Source of the DNA: Niastella soli
GTDB lineage: Bacteria; Bacteroidota; Bacteroidia; Chitinophagales; Chitinophagaceae
Assembly: GCF_017742245.1 (NCBI RefSeq)
Contig: NZ_JAGHKO010000001.1
Coordinates: forward strand, 1,393,061-1,457,060
Direction: 5' to 3'
DNA: 64,000 bases
This document shows, piece after piece, positions 25,363 to 32,553 of the stretch (position 1 is its first letter; the number at the start of each line of letters is the position of its first letter). The notes beneath the pieces were generated by a model. The model made no database searches and was not told where the DNA came from. It worked only from the letters and a program-made list of their open reading frames with translations. A program made the translations under genes and the position numbers.

Positions 25363-26694
25363 ATGTTTGACAAATTTTTCGGACGTGGTAAAAAGAACCC
25401 GGATCAGGCGCTTCAGGCGGTTCAACCCGACATCCCTTTTGGCCGCTATTCCGATAATAATAAAACAGTTGAAAAAGTGCGCCGTTGGACCGATGCCGAC
25501 AATCTTTTCAAACAACAATCCTATTTCGACAGCATTGCAGCATTTTTTGATTACCTGGCTGATGATAAAGCCGGTAATGTTATCCTGAACCAAAACAACG
25601 AAAGCGGCACCTTTCAGCTATACCAGGGTTCAAAGATCGTGCGGGGCGAATTTGACAAAGAAAGCCTGAAGGCCGAAATTACCCTGGCTAAAATGCCACA
25701 GGCCAGCGTGCCCGTTATGCGCCGCCTGCTTGAAATGAATTTCAACCTCTATTACAGCCGTTATGCCCTGGATAATGATCGCCTGTGCATGCGGTTCGAT
25801 AGTGATATAAGGGCCGCCAATCCCAACAAATTGTACTACGGGTTAAAAGAACTGGCCATAAAAGCCGATAAACTTGACGACCTGCTGGTACAGGAATTTG
25901 CCGCCCTGCAAACCGTAGATACGGAACATATCATTGGTATTCCCGAAGCAGAAAAAGCCGTGAAATACAATTTCATGCTTACCTGGATCGGGGAAACGCT
26001 TGACTATGCAGCTTCCCTGGACTCTGATAAATTTGCGGGTGGAATTGCCTATTTGCTGCTGGCGCTGGCCTTCCGCATCGATTTCCTGATCTGCCCCGAT
26101 GGTAAACTGCTGAACGAGCTGGAAAAGGTTGTGGAGATCTATTACCGTAAAGACGAAAAGAACACGGTAGAACGCAACCAGGGTATGATAGAAGGCTACA
26201 GAAAACTGCTGGGTAAAACAAAAGAAGAAGTATACCCCTACCTGTTCCGCTCAAAACATACATTCGCTATTGTGATGCCGCAACATCACCAAACCGTGGC
26301 GGACGCCATTAATGCAGCGGCGCAAAATGTAATATGGTACCGCGATAACAGCTACCCGCTTATTGCCAATAACGTAATGGAATACGCACTTACGTTCAGC
26401 CAGTATTCTTACAGTTTACCCAAACCGCTCAGTGATCTGGTACTGTTGTATATGCAGATAAATTATCGTCCGTATTTTGAGGCGCTGGGATTTACGGTCC
26501 CATTTTATGACGCGCAATCAGGTCAGTTTGACCAGGAGCTCATTATTGCACGGATCAACCAGATAACAGCTGCCTGGCAACCGAAGTATCCCAAATTGCT
26601 GTTTAAGGTGGAAAGCCTGCAGTTCCAAAATCTGGTAGCCTTCAACAGCAGCTTTTGTACAGAGATCACTACCTTAAATTTCGACGCAAACTAA
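25363..26694 (+). CDS. Large cytoplasmic protein with YbjN/type III chaperone-like domain, 443 aa
   Basis: I do not recognise a named family. There is no signal peptide or membrane span. A segment at about residues 55-190 (GTFQLYQGSKIV, then AKMPQASVPVMRRLLEMNFN and IKADKLDDLLVQEF) resembles the YbjN/type III secretion chaperone-like fold and runs parallel to the C-terminal domain of the protease encoded next. The remaining 250 residues look helical and show no known motif. It is first in a tight operon with the protease (16 bp gap) and recX (2 bp gap). A role as chaperone, adaptor or substrate of the protease is an inference from this shared domain. Confidence 0.75.
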   Translation: MFDKFFGRGKKNPDQALQAVQPDIPFGRYSDNNKTVEKVRRWTDADNLFKQQSYFDSIAAFFDYLADDKAGNVILNQNNESGTFQLYQGSKIVRGEFDKESLKAEITLAKMPQASVPVMRRLLEMNFNLYYSRYALDNDRLCMRFDSDIRAANPNKLYYGLKELAIKADKLDDLLVQEFAALQTVDTEHIIGIPEAEKAVKYNFMLTWIGETLDYAASLDSDKFAGGIAYLLLALAFRIDFLICPDGKLLNELEKVVEIYYRKDEKNTVERNQGMIEGYRKLLGKTKEEVYPYLFRSKHTFAIVMPQHHQTVADAINAAAQNVIWYRDNSYPLIANNVMEYALTFSQYSYSLPKPLSDLVLLYMQINYRPYFEALGFTVPFYDAQSGQFDQELIIARINQITAAWQPKYPKLLFKVESLQFQNLVAFNSSFCTEITTLNFDAN

Positions 26695-26710
26695 TTTTTT
26701 AAACAAACGG

Positions 26711-27856
26711 GTGTCTGCCGCTACGGTGAACACCTGGTCGGTGCAAAATATTCAATCAATGGTTCAGGATATAATAGGTCAGTTTCAATCCGCCATCATA
26801 CAAATAGCCACCCAAACCGGAACCGGTACGGGCTTTTATGTAAAAGAATTTGATTTAATTGTAACCAATGATCATGTGGTCCATGACAATGCAGAGGTTA
26901 CAATTGCCGGTAAAACTTTTGAAAAAACATTATCCCGCGTTTGGTATACCGATCGCAAACACGATCTGGCGTTTCTGCAGGGCCCCGCCAATATTGAGAT
27001 CCCTGAAATTCGCCTGGGCCAGTACGATGTACTGAAAGATGGCGATGAGGTATTGGCCATTGGTCACCCCTTCGGGTTTAATTATTCTGCCACCCAGGGC
27101 GTTATTTCAAAAGTTGACCGCGTTCGCGATGGTTTAAAATTCATTCAGATCGATGCGGCCATCAATCCTGGCAACAGCGGCGGCCCCCTGGTGAATACCA
27201 ATGGAGAAGTGATTGGCGTGAATTCGTTCAAGATACAGGGTGGCGATAATATGGGTTTTGCCTTACCGGTAAATTACCTGCGCCAGGCCCTCCAGTTATA
27301 TGCGCCGCATAAAGGCGTTACAAGTACCCGTTGCCATAGTTGCGATTACCTGGTGCTGCCTGAAAACATAGATTCAGAAAAATATTGTCCTGCCTGCGGC
27401 ACCGAAGTAAAACTGCCTAAAATGCCCGAACAGGAAGCAGTTCCTACCGGTGTTGCCAAAATAATAGAAGATATTTTAAAAGAACTGGGTAAAGACATCA
27501 AGCTCTCCCGCGATGGGGTGAACCGTTGGGAAGTACGGGAAGGAAGCGCTAAAATAAAGATCACTTACAATGCCGAAAACTACTTTGTGGTTGGCGATGC
27601 GTACCTGTGCCAGATGCCACAAGATGCCCTGAAAATAAAACCGCTGTATCAATTCTTACTACAGGAAAACTACCGCACCAACAGCCTGGTATTAAGTTGC
27701 CAGAACCAGAACATTGTTTTATCGTGTATCATGTATGATCTGGATATCACCCAAGACGGCGGTGTAAAAACTTTCGACAACCTGTTTAAAAAGGCTGACT
27801 ATTACGACGACCTGTTGAAGAATGAATTTGGTTGTTTGGATAGAATTGAGGAGTAA
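26711..27856 (+). CDS. Cytoplasmic trypsin-like protease with zinc ribbon and YbjN-like C-terminal domain
   Basis: 381 residues from a GTG start; the only nearby ATG is at residue 17. A DegP-like trypsin fold has the full triad: His55 (TNDHVVHD), Asp85 (KHDLAFL) and Ser156 (NPGNSGGPL). Instead of PDZ domains it carries a four-cysteine zinc ribbon (Cys208, Cys211, Cys226, Cys229) and a C-terminal YbjN/type III chaperone-like domain (about 245-381). There is no signal peptide, so unlike DegP it should stay in the cytoplasm. The C-terminal domain parallels that of the preceding gene (pattern MPQ...LL...N...AD..DDLL..EF). Its target and regulator are unknown. Confidence 0.85.
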   Translation: MSAATVNTWSVQNIQSMVQDIIGQFQSAIIQIATQTGTGTGFYVKEFDLIVTNDHVVHDNAEVTIAGKTFEKTLSRVWYTDRKHDLAFLQGPANIEIPEIRLGQYDVLKDGDEVLAIGHPFGFNYSATQGVISKVDRVRDGLKFIQIDAAINPGNSGGPLVNTNGEVIGVNSFKIQGGDNMGFALPVNYLRQALQLYAPHKGVTSTRCHSCDYLVLPENIDSEKYCPACGTEVKLPKMPEQEAVPTGVAKIIEDILKELGKDIKLSRDGVNRWEVREGSAKIKITYNAENYFVVGDAYLCQMPQDALKIKPLYQFLLQENYRTNSLVLSCQNQNIVLSCIMYDLDITQDGGVKTFDNLFKKADYYDDLLKNEFGCLDRIEE

Positions 27857-27858
27857 CC

Positions 27859-28344
27859 ATGTTTCAAAGAAAACAGCAGCTCAGTAAAGAACAGGCGTTA
27901 CAAAAGCTACGGCATTATTGTGCTTACCAGGAACGCTGTCATGCGGAGGTAAAAGAAAAACTCTATTCTTTTGGCTTACGCAAACAAATGGTGGAAGAAT
28001 CAATTGCTCAGTTGATCGAAGAAGATTACCTGAATGAGGAACGTTTTGCCATTCAGTTTGCCGGCGGTAAATTCCGCATGAAACAATGGGGAAGGGTAAA
28101 AATAAAACACGCCCTGAAACAGAAACAGGTAAGCACCTATTGCATTAACAGGGCCATGAAGGAGCTGGATGCCGAGGACTATGAGAAAACATTACACAAG
28201 CTGGCAGAACAAAAATGGGGCACTATAAAAGGCGAGGGCGTGAATGGTTTTGTGAAAATGTCAAAAACAACCGATTATCTGCTCCAAAAGGGCTTTGAGC
28301 CGGAATTGATAAGGGGGGCGATTGAAAGGTTGAAGGAAAGTTGA
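27859..28344 (+). CDS. recX: RecX family regulatory protein
   Basis: 161 residues made of three-helix RecX repeats (ALQKLRHYCAYQERCHAEV, then LIEEDYLNEERFA and WGRVKIKHAL). RecX binds RecA filaments and limits their activity in recombination and the SOS response. The ATG comes 2 bp after the protease stop, so translation is probably coupled. recA is not in the window. The grouping of recX with a protease and a YbjN-like protein is unusual. Confidence 0.9.
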   Translation: MFQRKQQLSKEQALQKLRHYCAYQERCHAEVKEKLYSFGLRKQMVEESIAQLIEEDYLNEERFAIQFAGGKFRMKQWGRVKIKHALKQKQVSTYCINRAMKELDAEDYEKTLHKLAEQKWGTIKGEGVNGFVKMSKTTDYLLQKGFEPELIRGAIERLKES

Positions 28345-28426
28345 CCAATTGACGAGGGGGAATACAGGAAGTAGGATGTAAGAGGTAAGATGTAGGAAGT
28401 TGACCGGCTGACCTGTTGATGAGGTG
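28340..28426. repeat. Degenerate heptamer tandem repeat (GTAGGAA/GTTGACC)
   Basis: The segment reads as consecutive 7-mers such as ACAGGAA, GTAGGAT, GTAAGAG, GTAAGAT, GTAGGAA, GTTGACC, GGCTGAC, CTGTTGA and TGAGGTG (from 28364). Two earlier 7-mers (GTTGACC, AATTGAC) start at 28340, overlapping the recX stop codon region. It marks the start of a 1-kb gene-free stretch. Confidence 0.6.
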
Positions 28427-28463
28427 ACACGCGAGAAATATAGGAAGTAGGGAAGAATTCAAA

Positions 28464-28542
28464 GATGCAAGATAATTATTGATCTCACCAGTCGGGAGCC
28501 CATTCCTGAGCGTAGCGAAGGTGCCGATGCATCGAACGCAGA
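28464..28542. repeat. Dispersed ~78-bp repeat, copy 1
   Basis: Shares an ordered set of blocks with 32364-32440: GATGCAAGATAATTATTGAT versus GGTGCAAGATAGTTATCAAT, then CCTGAGCGTAGCGAAGG versus CCTGAGCGCAGCGAAGG, then CATCGAACGC versus CAGCGAACGC. Both copies lie close to a heptamer repeat. Confidence 0.65.
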
Positions 28543-28782
28543 GGAGGAAAAGAGGTATCAACGAGGAGGCATAGCGCGGTACCATATTGCTATAAGGTCG
28601 CTATAAGGGGGCAGTAAAAGAGCGTTTTTGAAGAGTTTTTTTGAAACACCTCTTGCGGATATGCACATGAGCCGTAGTCATCTAACATACTAAATTTTTC
28701 AATGATGGCCAAAACGGACTGCACTACCAACACCCCCAGGATTTTAACTTGATCCCGACTGTTCTATAGTAGTAGCGTGAGC

Positions 28783-28813
28783 AAAAAAAACCTCCCGACA
28801 AGACATCGGGAGG
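28783..28813 (-). terminator. Leftward intrinsic terminator without an obvious gene
   Basis: CCTCCCGA (28791-28798) pairs with TCGGGAGG (28806-28813). On the minus strand it is followed by eight Ts (plus-strand A run 28783-28790). No leftward gene is evident upstream of it. Confidence 0.6.
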
Positions 28814-29472
28814 ATAATTAATTAATTTAAAGGGATCCTTGGTAAACAATTGGTCTTTCAGGATTGGATGGACTTCACAGGACTGGACAAAGCGGTTTTT
28901 TCACATATTGGACTTAGATAGGATACGATCAGGTTTTTTCTGGAAATTGGATACTGTTAACGGTTAACGACACAAAGATGCTACGCCCACAAGCTATTTC
29001 AAACTATTTGACTAATTAATTGGCCCGCCTTTGTATTAAACTTATTTTGGTTTAGTGGCAAACTCTTAGAACACTTACTTTACTAACAGTGATCCCTGCG
29101 CATAAGCGCTAAAAAAGAGGGCCTTTAACCGTGAGTTCATCTTAAAATGTGATTAATATCTGCAAACAAAGGTTATCAAATTACACATTGTAATATCTTG
29201 TTTCATCTACACAAATTGCCATTTTGTCTATTTCCGGGATAGGCAAGGCCTTTATATTAGGGTATGTAGCCGTTATTGAGGAAATTGATATTCCCCACAA
29301 AGGGCGATTTGCATTAATGTCTGTTTTGAAGCGTTTTTTTCTGGTATAATTATTTCTGACAAAATAGCAATTCCCGGCTATGATTGCCGTCCAACTATAA
29401 ATCATTAAGAAACCAAGAAATCAGACCCCCTACTTTGGTCCGAACTATTATTTATTACCCGTTATTATTGGA

Positions 29473-30051
29473 TTGATCATTACTGTTAGCGGTCAATTGA
29501 TAAGGGGTGCTACTATTGGCCTGGCTTATATTATTCGAGGCGGTAAAGAAGGAAAAGTGTATGCCGAAGAACTGGTGACCAGTGGCATTTTTAATCACTG
29601 CCGTAACCCATTGTATGTGGGTAATATTTTAATGTTGTGCGGAGTTGGGGTATTATCGAATTCCCTGTTGTACGTAGCAATATTTATCCCATTCTTTCTT
29701 TTTGTATACCAGGCCATCGTGCTGGCCGAAGAGAATTTTTTACGCAACAAATTCGGTGATAAATACAATGGCTATACGGCCACTGTAAACCGGTGGGTGC
29801 CCAGCCTGAAGGGTATATCCGCAACTTTCCATAGCATGCGGTTCAAATGGAAGCGCTGGGTACTGAAAGAATACAATACCCAATACATCTGGCTCAGTGG
29901 TATTACCCTTATTTTGCTCTTCAAATATGCTGAACTTACTCAGTACGATACCAGTTTGCGTAACCTATTGCTGGCAATTATTTTACCGTTCCTGGGATTT
30001 GTCTATTTGTTTGTTCGATACCTGAAAAAATCGGGCAAAATGAAGGAGTAG
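29473..30051 (+). CDS. ICMT/PEMT-like methyltransferase family membrane protein, possibly truncated at the 5' end
   Basis: The protein resembles isoprenylcysteine carboxyl methyltransferase-like membrane enzymes: HCRNPLYVGN (SAM-binding motif, about residues 41-50), then VLAEENFLRNKFGDKYNGY. Four to six hydrophobic segments follow. The only usual start codons are a TTG at 29473 and later ones. The open frame, however, extends back to 29401 with family-like residues (PYFGPNYYLLPVI) but no ATG, GTG or TTG, ending at a stop at 29398. Related proteins normally have a further upstream segment. Either the start is unusual or the 5' end has been lost; treat it as possibly broken. Confidence 0.65.
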   Translation: MIITVSGQLIRGATIGLAYIIRGGKEGKVYAEELVTSGIFNHCRNPLYVGNILMLCGVGVLSNSLLYVAIFIPFFLFVYQAIVLAEENFLRNKFGDKYNGYTATVNRWVPSLKGISATFHSMRFKWKRWVLKEYNTQYIWLSGITLILLFKYAELTQYDTSLRNLLLAIILPFLGFVYLFVRYLKKSGKMKE

Positions 30052-30122
30052 AAAAGATTGAGTGACTTTGAGTTTTCGTGATTTAGAGAGTTATCAACAT
30101 TGGCCAAATATCAGCTACCAGC

Positions 30123-30172
30123 TCAGGAGTTATTAAGTTCCCACGGGGATTTTATAGCTCCTGAACTTTTTT
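30123..30172 (+). terminator. Terminator after the ICMT-like gene
   Basis: TCAGGAG (30123-30129) pairs with CTCCTGA (30158-30164), followed by ACTTTTTT. The loop is long (28 bases). Confidence 0.55.
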
Positions 30173-30323
30173 CTGCCTTGATCCCTTGTTGCCTTTTCTT
30201 CAGTAATTTGTACCGCCAATCCACAGCTGGCCCGGTCATTGGAACAATTCATCGGTAAAACCGGCAATTGATCCAAACAACAAAAAACCAGGTATAAAAC
30301 AGTTGTAATTTAATTGTAAACTG

Positions 30324-31385
30324 ATGGGAATGGAGGCATATGCCGACGATATAAAACCATTGTCGTACTCTAGGAAGGAATGGGTGATAGCAGTGGTCTT
30401 AATGCCACCCTTTGCCGTTTTACTGAACTTTGTATTATTTGGTACCCTGTATTTTTCCTCACTCCGGAATTTTCTGGTACCAACAGGAATAACGCTGGCT
30501 GTTATAACCCTGGTTTATGTGTGCTGTGGCATGGTGGCTACCATGTTACGCAACCGCTTTCCCAAATACAGTCAATCGTTTAAGCGCATAGCCATTGGCC
30601 TGGGCATTTACATCACCATCATGATTGCAGCCCTAAGCATCATTTTCTGGGGCTACGATTATATTGGCTTCATGGGCTACCAGATAAACCTGAATAAATA
30701 CATCTGGACGATAATCGTGGGCGCTTTTTGTAATATCATGGCTACCAGCCTGAATGAAGGGGCTGCTTTTTTTGAACGTTGGCGCGAAGTGGTTGATGAG
30801 GCAGAACAGTTAAAAAAAGAAAACCTGCAAAGCCAGCTCGAGGGATTGAAAGGACAGGTAAATCCCCACTTCCTGTTCAATAGTCTCAATTCGCTTTCTT
30901 CCCTCATCAGTGATGAGCCTGAAAAGGCCGAGAAATTCCTTGATGAAATGAGCAAGGTTTACCGTTACCTGTTGCGTACCAACGAAGACGGCTTAGCTAC
31001 CCTGCAAGCGGAAATGGATTTTATTTATTCGTATTTCCATTTGCTCAAAACCCGATATGGCGATGGTCTTAATATGAAAATCACTATAGAGGAGCGCTAT
31101 CTCACCTGGCAGTTGCCATCACTTACCTTGCAAATGCTGGTTGAAAATGCGGTTAAGCATAACATGATATTGAAAGACAAGCCGTTACAGATCATGATCC
31201 TGACCACCAACAGCGGCCGGCTAATAGTAAGTAATAACCTGCAGCGCAAAGACAGAATGGTCACTTCCAACAAAGTGGGGTTGAGCAACATTGTTAAAAA
31301 GTACCGGTTAATGAAGCAGGAAGAGATCACCGTTCGCGACGATGGGAAGGAATTTGCCGTGATCATTCCGCTTATTCACCCCTGA
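30324..31385 (+). CDS. LytS-type membrane sensor histidine kinase
   Basis: 353 residues. Four membrane helices fill residues 20-145. A linker coiled coil follows, then the His_kinase domain with the phosphoacceptor His182 in QVNPHFLFNSLN and an HATPase domain (VENAVKHN, about residues 272-279). The architecture matches Bacteroidota kinases that pair with LytTR regulators. The regulator gene follows at 31504 on the same strand. The signal is not known; no large extracellular domain is present. Confidence 0.93.
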   Translation: MGMEAYADDIKPLSYSRKEWVIAVVLMPPFAVLLNFVLFGTLYFSSLRNFLVPTGITLAVITLVYVCCGMVATMLRNRFPKYSQSFKRIAIGLGIYITIMIAALSIIFWGYDYIGFMGYQINLNKYIWTIIVGAFCNIMATSLNEGAAFFERWREVVDEAEQLKKENLQSQLEGLKGQVNPHFLFNSLNSLSSLISDEPEKAEKFLDEMSKVYRYLLRTNEDGLATLQAEMDFIYSYFHLLKTRYGDGLNMKITIEERYLTWQLPSLTLQMLVENAVKHNMILKDKPLQIMILTTNSGRLIVSNNLQRKDRMVTSNKVGLSNIVKKYRLMKQEEITVRDDGKEFAVIIPLIHP

Positions 31386-31503
31386 TCTGGCATTCCAGCC
31401 CTTAAAAACACAATTCATCCGCGGTTTCGGCAATTCATGCCCGGCTCGCCGGTAATGCAGTTGGCTATTTGTAATTTGCAGGTATACCACAAAATCCACG
31501 GAC

Positions 31504-32283
31504 ATGAAAGTACTTATTATTGAAGACGAAGAACTGGCAGTTAGAAAACTGCAAAAAACATTAGCTAGCGTTGATGCAACCGCAGAGGTTGTGGGTGTAG
31601 CCGATAGTATCAGGAGTTCAGTTAGCTGGTTACAACAAAACCCTTCGCCCGACCTCATTCTGATGGATATTGAACTGGCCGATGGACAAAGCTTCGAGAT
31701 CTTCGATAAAGTAGAAGTGAAAAGCACTGTTATTTTCACTACCTCATACGACGAATATGCCTTAAAAGCATTTAAGGTGAACAGTGTGGATTACCTGTTA
31801 AAACCCATTCAAAAAGAAGACCTGCATGCTGCGCTGGAAAAACTGAAAGGGTTGAAATCACTCTATGGAAACAGCACCAGCACTCCCTCGCTCAATGTAG
31901 ACAGCCTGGTAAAAGAGCTGCAACAAAAACTACAACCTAAAGAATACCGCAAACGCTTTTTGGTTAAACATGCCCAGAAATTAGTAAGCGTTGATATAGA
32001 AGAGATCGCTTATTTCTACAGCGATGGCCGGTTGAACTTTTTCAAAACAACCGACAACCGCAAGTTTGTAGTTGATTACACGATGGATGATCTGGAAGAA
32101 ATGCTGGATCCCATTCAATTCTTTCGTATCAGCCGCGCGTTTTATGTAGCGGTAAACTGCATTGATCAAATTCATGATTATTTTGGCAACCGCTTATTAC
32201 TTAACCTAAAACCCGCCGTTGATAAAGAGGCCATTGTAAGCCGTGAAAAGGTCACCGATTTTAAGAAATGGATGGGGAAGTAG
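31504..32283 (+). CDS. LytTR-family response regulator
   Basis: 259 residues. The receiver domain has the phosphorylation site Asp55 (LILMDIELAD), the acidic pocket in IIEDEE and Lys in YLLKPIQ. The LytTR DNA-binding domain occupies about residues 145-259 (start RFLVKHAQKLVSVDIEEI). It is the partner of the upstream LytS-type kinase, 118 bp away, and would act as a transcription activator after phosphorylation. Target genes cannot be named. Confidence 0.95.
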   Translation: MKVLIIEDEELAVRKLQKTLASVDATAEVVGVADSIRSSVSWLQQNPSPDLILMDIELADGQSFEIFDKVEVKSTVIFTTSYDEYALKAFKVNSVDYLLKPIQKEDLHAALEKLKGLKSLYGNSTSTPSLNVDSLVKELQQKLQPKEYRKRFLVKHAQKLVSVDIEEIAYFYSDGRLNFFKTTDNRKFVVDYTMDDLEEMLDPIQFFRISRAFYVAVNCIDQIHDYFGNRLLLNLKPAVDKEAIVSREKVTDFKKWMGK

Positions 32284-32290
32284 GTGGCAA

Positions 32291-32304
32291 GTTGACCAGT
32301 TAAC
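32291..32304. repeat. Two heptamers GTTGACC/AGTTAAC
   Basis: A short remnant of the GTTGACC-type repeat, just past the LytTR gene and next to the dispersed repeat copy 2. Confidence 0.4.
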
Positions 32305-32363
32305 TATAAGGCACTCCGACACGTCAGAGCGCCATGTAAGGGGAGGCAATGGCCGGCGTCGGC

Positions 32364-32440
32364 GGTGCAAGATAGTTATCAATCTCAATCGTCTGACCTT
32401 ATGCCTGAGCGCAGCGAAGGCGCTACTGCAGCGAACGCGG
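32364..32440. repeat. Dispersed ~78-bp repeat, copy 2
   Basis: Block-wise match to 28464-28542 (see that entry). A shorter fragment, AAGATAGTTATCA, occurs again at 35893-35905. It lies in the 270-bp space between the LytTR gene and the propeller kinase, which is otherwise filled by heptamer arrays. Confidence 0.65.
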
Positions 32441-32460
32441 TGAGATGCGCTGGTTTATTT

Positions 32461-32488
32461 CACGTTACACGTTTGACGTTTCACGACT
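32461..32488. repeat. Heptamer tandem repeat (CACGTTT)
   Basis: CACGTTA, CACGTTT, GACGTTT, CACGACT in exact 7-bp phase. Read on the minus strand it is the CGTGAAA-type repeat seen at 17477-17511. Confidence 0.7.
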
Positions 32489-32515
32489 ACATGAGGCCCG
32501 AACTTCTAGAACCTA

Positions 32516-32550
32516 TTGCCGACTGCCGATTACCGACTGCCGATTCACGA
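32516..32550. repeat. Heptamer tandem repeat (CTGCCGA)
   Basis: TTGCCGA, CTGCCGA, TTACCGA, CTGCCGA, TTCACGA in exact 7-bp phase, ending 3 bp before the stop codon of the convergent propeller kinase gene. Confidence 0.75.
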
Positions 32551-32553
32551 AAA

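Larger units (their letters stand above)
28427..29400. other. Gene-free region of about 1 kb
   Basis: No supported gene. It holds the dispersed repeat at 28464-28542 (see separate entry), a minus-strand terminator-like hairpin at 28783-28813 and otherwise A/T-rich unique sequence. Short reading frames on both strands lack family similarity that I can recognise. The hairpin with a T tract on the minus strand implies that something is, or was, transcribed leftward from the 28.8-29.4 kb part, perhaps a small RNA or a lost gene. Confidence 0.5.

Noticed and set aside
28427-29400. Search for tmRNA, SRP RNA, 6S RNA or tRNA in the gene-poor region
   Set aside because: No tRNA-like TTCGA arm, CCA end or SRP-loop motif was seen; no RNA gene is supported by eye.
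29181-29405. Leftward 74-residue frame upstream of the ICMT-like gene
   Set aside because: No recognisable family, and it lies in the gene-poor region. It may be a remnant but cannot be supported as a gene.
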